Origin: JALNYB01 sp963676235
GTDB lineage: Archaea > Thermoplasmatota > Thermoplasmata > Methanomassiliicoccales > Methanomethylophilaceae
Direction: 5' to 3'
Length of the DNA stretch: 64,000 bases
NCBI GenBank assembly: GCA_963676235.1
Contig: OY781044.1
Coordinates: 868,001 to 932,000, forward strand
Position 1 is the stretch's first letter, and every line of letters starts with the position of its first letter. A program made the translations under genes and the position numbers. The notes under the pieces were generated by a model. That model was not told the DNA's origin. It saw only the letters and a list, made by a program, of their open reading frames with translations, and searched no databases. This document shows, piece by piece, positions 61,308-64,000 of this stretch.

Positions 61308-62090
61308 TTATTTGCTCTCACGTTTAAGAATTGCAACGCCACCGGCAGCAGTCAGACTGTTAATCGCAGTACTGCTGATATCTTTCATGATATCTTCTGC
61401 TTCTTTGTATTCGCTGGCTGTGATAACTACTCTGTATCTCGGTGAACCGATATAAGTGATCTCGGCGTTTGCGCCGTCAGCAGCTTCAAGTCCAGCTATG
61501 AGAGCCGTCTTGATCAATTCTATTCCGTTAGGTGCAGAGGAAGTCATTTCGAGAATACCATCTATCTGAACGAAAGGCGGTGTTACATTCTCTTTAGCTA
61601 CTTCTACAAAAGCATCTGTCCAGTCTCCGGAGAATTCACTGAGGAATTCTTCCGGAGAAGCTACGACAGATTCGAAAGAACTGTACAGGGTCTCATATGC
61701 TTCAAGAAGTTCGTTTCCGAACATATCATAAGCATCATCGACCGAAATGGACATCCTCTCTGCGACGATCTCCACGAGCTTTTCAGCTTTTTTCTCGTTC
61801 TTCCATTCTTGGATTTTCTCTCTCTTCTGGTGTTCGTTAACGGATTTTAAAGAAAGGTCAATGTGACCTTTTTGTGAATCTACACCCAGAACTTTACAGA
61901 CGATCTTTTGACCTTCTCTGATGAAGTCTCTGATATACTTTACCCAGCCAGTGGCTACATCCCTGACATGAACGAATCCTTCTTTTTCGTCATACTCATC
62001 GAGTGAAACGAACGCTCCAAAGTTCTTTACACTTTTAACAGTGCAAACAACGAGTTCTCCGTTCTCGGGAAAGCCTCTGGTCCTCGACAT
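61308..62090 (-). CDS. Translation initiation factor 2 subunit alpha
   Basis: A 260-residue eIF2-alpha subunit. The S1 domain begins FPENGELVVCTVKSVKNFGA and includes EKEGFVHVRDVATGWVKYIRD; a helical domain and a C-terminal alpha/beta domain (PRYRVVITASEYKEAEDIM) follow, matching the archaeal family. It helps load initiator Met-tRNA with the beta and gamma subunits. Its start touches the S27e stop by one base. Length normal. Confidence 0.95.
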   Translation of the reverse strand: MSRTRGFPENGELVVCTVKSVKNFGAFVSLDEYDEKEGFVHVRDVATGWVKYIRDFIREGQKIVCKVLGVDSQKGHIDLSLKSVNEHQKREKIQEWKNEKKAEKLVEIVAERMSISVDDAYDMFGNELLEAYETLYSSFESVVASPEEFLSEFSGDWTDAFVEVAKENVTPPFVQIDGILEMTSSAPNGIELIKTALIAGLEAADGANAEITYIGSPRYRVVITASEYKEAEDIMKDISSTAINSLTAAGGVAILKRESK

Positions 62091-62257
62091 CAGCCGACTA
62101 CCTCAAGGATTTCTCCTCTGATTTCGCCGACGCCGCCTTTGGGCGTGATGAGAACAGAGTTGCATACGTGGCATGTAACCTGAGTTGCTGCTTTTCTGAA
62201 AGCGATCTGCTCGTTTCCGCAGTCTGGGCATTTAATCTTAATAAAATCATTTGTCAT
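62090..62257 (-). CDS. rps27e: Ribosomal protein S27e
   Basis: A 55-residue ribosomal protein with a four-Cys zinc site, IKCPDCGNEQIAFRKAATQVTCHVCNSVL, typical of S27e. The ATG at 62257 gives the family start MTNDFIKIKCPDC; the longer frame is rejected. It lies between L44e and eIF2-alpha as in other archaea. Confidence 0.93.
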   Translation of the reverse strand: MTNDFIKIKCPDCGNEQIAFRKAATQVTCHVCNSVLITPKGGVGEIRGEILEVVG

Positions 62258-62262
62258 GGAAT

Positions 62263-62541
62263 TCACTCCGTGAGTTCGAATTTCTTCGCTCTGATACATG
62301 TTGTGAGATGTGCTTTCTTGCAGGTTTCGCATCTGTATCTTATGTTGACCCTTTTAGTGGGTTTTTCTCTTCCTTCTGGCTTAGGCCTGGGGAAACCTCC
62401 GTAACCAGCGGTTACTTTTCTGAATCTCCTCTGACCCCATTTGAGCTCACTTGCTTTCTTCTTTTTGACCCTTTCCACATCGTGGATAGTGTGGGTCTTG
62501 CAGAATGGGCAATATGTCTTGATTGTTCTGGGCATCTTCAT
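62263..62541 (-). CDS. rpl44e: Ribosomal protein L44e
   Basis: A 92-residue protein with the L44e zinc motif: CPFCKTHT near the start and CETCKKAH near the end, and RRFRKVTAGYGGFPRPKPEG in the middle. It is first in the translation operon. An ATG two codons further in (62535) also fits the family N terminus PRTIKTYCPFCK. Confidence 0.94.
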   Translation of the reverse strand: MKMPRTIKTYCPFCKTHTIHDVERVKKKKASELKWGQRRFRKVTAGYGGFPRPKPEGREKPTKRVNIRYRCETCKKAHLTTCIRAKKFELTE

Positions 62542-62647
62542 TTAAATCACCTGAAGCGAAACGGAACTAATATCGAGGTTGTATTAAAACCTCTCCACGT
62601 ACTATTACCTATAATAGTATGAGGTATCAAAGCAAATTAGTGAAAAT

Positions 62648-63340
62648 TTACTTCTCCATTTTTGTTATCGTACCGTTTGGATGAGATATCAGCACTACGG
62701 ACGCTGTATTTAAAAATAGTCCGTTCTCTATGACTCCCGGTATCACATTTATTCTTGATTCAAGGAAGAATGGGCTCTCAATCGATTGAAATTTGCAATC
62801 GTAGATGAAATTCCCACTGTCAGTTCTGAAGATCTCTCCGTCGATTTTTCTAAGAGTGGGCTCACATCCTTGTTTTTTGAGAGCGAATGCGGTACGGTTA
62901 TGCCCGTATGGTACGACCTCTACTGGCAAAGGAGCTTTTGTTCCCAGTTTCTCCACGATTTTTGACTCATCTGCTATGATGATCTCTGTTACGGTGGCTG
63001 CTGCAACGATCTTTTCTCTGAGAAGTGCTCCTCCCAGGCCTTTGATTAGCTGAAGCTGCGGGTCAACTTCGTCTGCTCCGTCGATGGTCACATCTACGTG
63101 ATCTACGTCGCAAAGAGGGACGACATTGACACCATATTCTGTGGCAAGGTCCTCTGTCTGAACAGAAGTGGCAACACAAGTGAGTTTCATTCCATTTGCA
63201 ACCAGTTCTCCGATTCTTTTGATCGCAAACGCGGCAGTGGAACCGGTTCCGAGACCGACGATCATTCCGTCTTTTACGTAATCGTCAACTGCTTTTTCTG
63301 CTACGAGTTTTTTGAGGTTGGAAACATCATTCGAAGTCAT
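62648..63340 (-). CDS. rpiA: Ribose-5-phosphate isomerase A
   Basis: A 230-residue enzyme interconverting ribose-5-phosphate and ribulose-5-phosphate. Family blocks are IVGLGTGSTAAFAIKRIG, DVTIDGADEVDPQLQLIKGLGGALLREKIVA and ESKIVEKLG, all in order. Length normal. It overlaps the gene upstream (arfB) by 14 bases, so they are co-transcribed; ribulose-5-phosphate is itself a riboflavin precursor, which may explain the pairing. Confidence 0.95.
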   Translation of the reverse strand: MTSNDVSNLKKLVAEKAVDDYVKDGMIVGLGTGSTAAFAIKRIGELVANGMKLTCVATSVQTEDLATEYGVNVVPLCDVDHVDVTIDGADEVDPQLQLIKGLGGALLREKIVAAATVTEIIIADESKIVEKLGTKAPLPVEVVPYGHNRTAFALKKQGCEPTLRKIDGEIFRTDSGNFIYDCKFQSIESPFFLESRINVIPGVIENGLFLNTASVVLISHPNGTITKMEK

Positions 63341-64000
63341 TTTGGATTATCCCGATTATTCTTTCTATGATATAATCGTTTATGGCTGTTCCGAGTTCTG
63401 CTGAGGCTTTTGTCGTATCTCCGACTATTCCTACTGGGAAACAGACACTTGCATCCTTATGTACTACATATTTTTTTCCGGCGTATTCTCCGATAGGACG
63501 TGAGCATCTTACGAGATCGGGGCGGATTGCCAGCACTCTAGAACTCTCAGCAAGTCCGCCGTGTCCGTCATTTTTTACATCGGTAAGCTCAGAGCATTCT
63601 TCTCCGATATCACAATCTGCGAAGAATATGATCTGTGCATTTGTTTCTTTTACCACTTTTTTACACGCTTCAGATACGGCTGTCATATGTCCGCTACCTG
63701 CATGGCCAGTGATAACAACGATCTTTCTGATCCCCTGTTCGTACAGAGATGTGAGCATATCGTAGATCACAGCTCTGACAGTGTCGAATGTGAGATTTAT
63801 TGTGCCAGGGAGATTTTTTGTTGTTGAATGTAAAGCATAGTTTAGCGGTGGAGCAACCAGTATGTTGTCCAGTAAGCTGTCCACGGCGTAGGCTATGAAT
63901 TCCGGCTGAATCGTATCTGCGCTCAATGGAAGGTGTGATCCATGAGCTTCTGTCGCACCCAATGGAATCATAACTATCGGATCTTTTTTTACAGCTTCCC
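63327..64000 (-). CDS. arfB: Creatininase-family amidohydrolase, ArfB-like (5' end outside window)
   Basis: The visible 224 residues are the main part of a creatininase-fold metalloenzyme. The N-terminal DPIVMIPLGATEAHGSHLPL (with the metal Glu and His) is at the window edge, then PGTINLTFDTVR, VVITGHAGSGHM and NDGHGGLAESSRVLAI. In archaea this family includes ArfB, which deformylates the second riboflavin/F420 intermediate; other members are creatininases and MftE-like proteins. ArfB is favoured because arfC is in the window and rpiA follows. The frame stays open to base 64000. Confidence 0.8.
   Translation of the reverse strand, partial: EAVKKDPIVMIPLGATEAHGSHLPLSADTIQPEFIAYAVDSLLDNILVAPPLNYALHSTTKNLPGTINLTFDTVRAVIYDMLTSLYEQGIRKIVVITGHAGSGHMTAVSEACKKVVKETNAQIIFFADCDIGEECSELTDVKNDGHGGLAESSRVLAIRPDLVRCSRPIGEYAGKKYVVHKDASVCFPVGIVGDTTKASAELGTAINDYIIERIIGIIQNDFE

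Overview
The window reads as a stretch of an archaeal chromosome, most probably from the order Methanomassiliicoccales (Thermoplasmata-related, H2-dependent methylotrophic methanogens). Archaeal markers are dense: ether-lipid enzymes (geranylgeranylglyceryl phosphate synthase, a UbiA prenyltransferase, CDP-archaeol synthase, geranylgeranyl reductase), Nop5, Nop10, eIF5A, eIF2-alpha, S27e, L44e, Nob1, RadA, the archaeal CCA enzyme, Sm-like protein, intron-bearing tRNAs and TATA-box promoters with short or no leaders. Of the roughly 69 stop codons I read, about 46 are TGA, about 23 TAA and none TAG, the pattern expected of a pyrrolysine-using lineage. No methanogenesis gene lies in the window, so the order-level call is inference.

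0-4 kb: lipid, pyrimidine and DNA-repair genes (geranylgeranyl reductase, nob1, carS, pyrE, uracil-DNA glycosylase, a HAD phosphatase). 4.2-9.7 kb: smc-scpA-scpB condensin operon behind a promoter with an inverted repeat, then an Sm-like protein. 9.7-15.6 kb: one tight operon with a fused double ABC permease, two ATPases, a PhoU-like protein and GlmM. 15.6-23 kb: agmatinase with eIF5A, nop5, class II aldolase with mtnA, a divergent aldehyde dehydrogenase, arfC and rtcA. 23-28.5 kb: tRNA-Gly, an inverted pair of tRNA-Val genes around a zinc-ribbon gene, an aldehyde dehydrogenase-like pseudoenzyme, an ACT protein with a radical-SAM activase, and an intron-containing tRNA-Leu.

28.5-31.8 kb is an AT-rich accessory zone: a small membrane protein, a SAP-domain protein, a strongly folded candidate small RNA (or a 29-codon ORF with a sequestered ribosome-binding site), and a cell-surface protein. 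31.8-34.5 kb is larE-larB-larC for the nickel-pincer cofactor. 34.5-43 kb mixes membrane proteins, lipid synthesis (GGGPS/DGGGPS), trmG10, radA and cca. 43-51.3 kb holds a transglutaminase-like membrane protein, a metallo-beta-lactamase fold hydrolase, DadD-like deaminase, PHP phosphoesterase, cardiolipin synthase-like protein and an ABC exporter.

51.4-60.4 kb begins with small housekeeping genes and turns accessory: a gene remnant, zinc-ribbon membrane proteins, a rolling-circle Rep-like protein with a 9-base homopolymer, tRNA-Tyr with an intron, and two GC-richer IS elements with recognisable terminal inverted repeats. 60.4-64 kb returns to a classic archaeal translation operon (L44e-S27e-eIF2alpha-Nop10-PAC2 chaperone) followed on the same strand by arfB-rpiA.

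Functional links: mtnA, the class II aldolase and dadD look like parts of 5'-deoxyadenosine and methylthioadenosine salvage; arfB and arfC are both riboflavin/F420 precursor steps; agmatinase supplies the polyamine route needed to modify the adjacent eIF5A.
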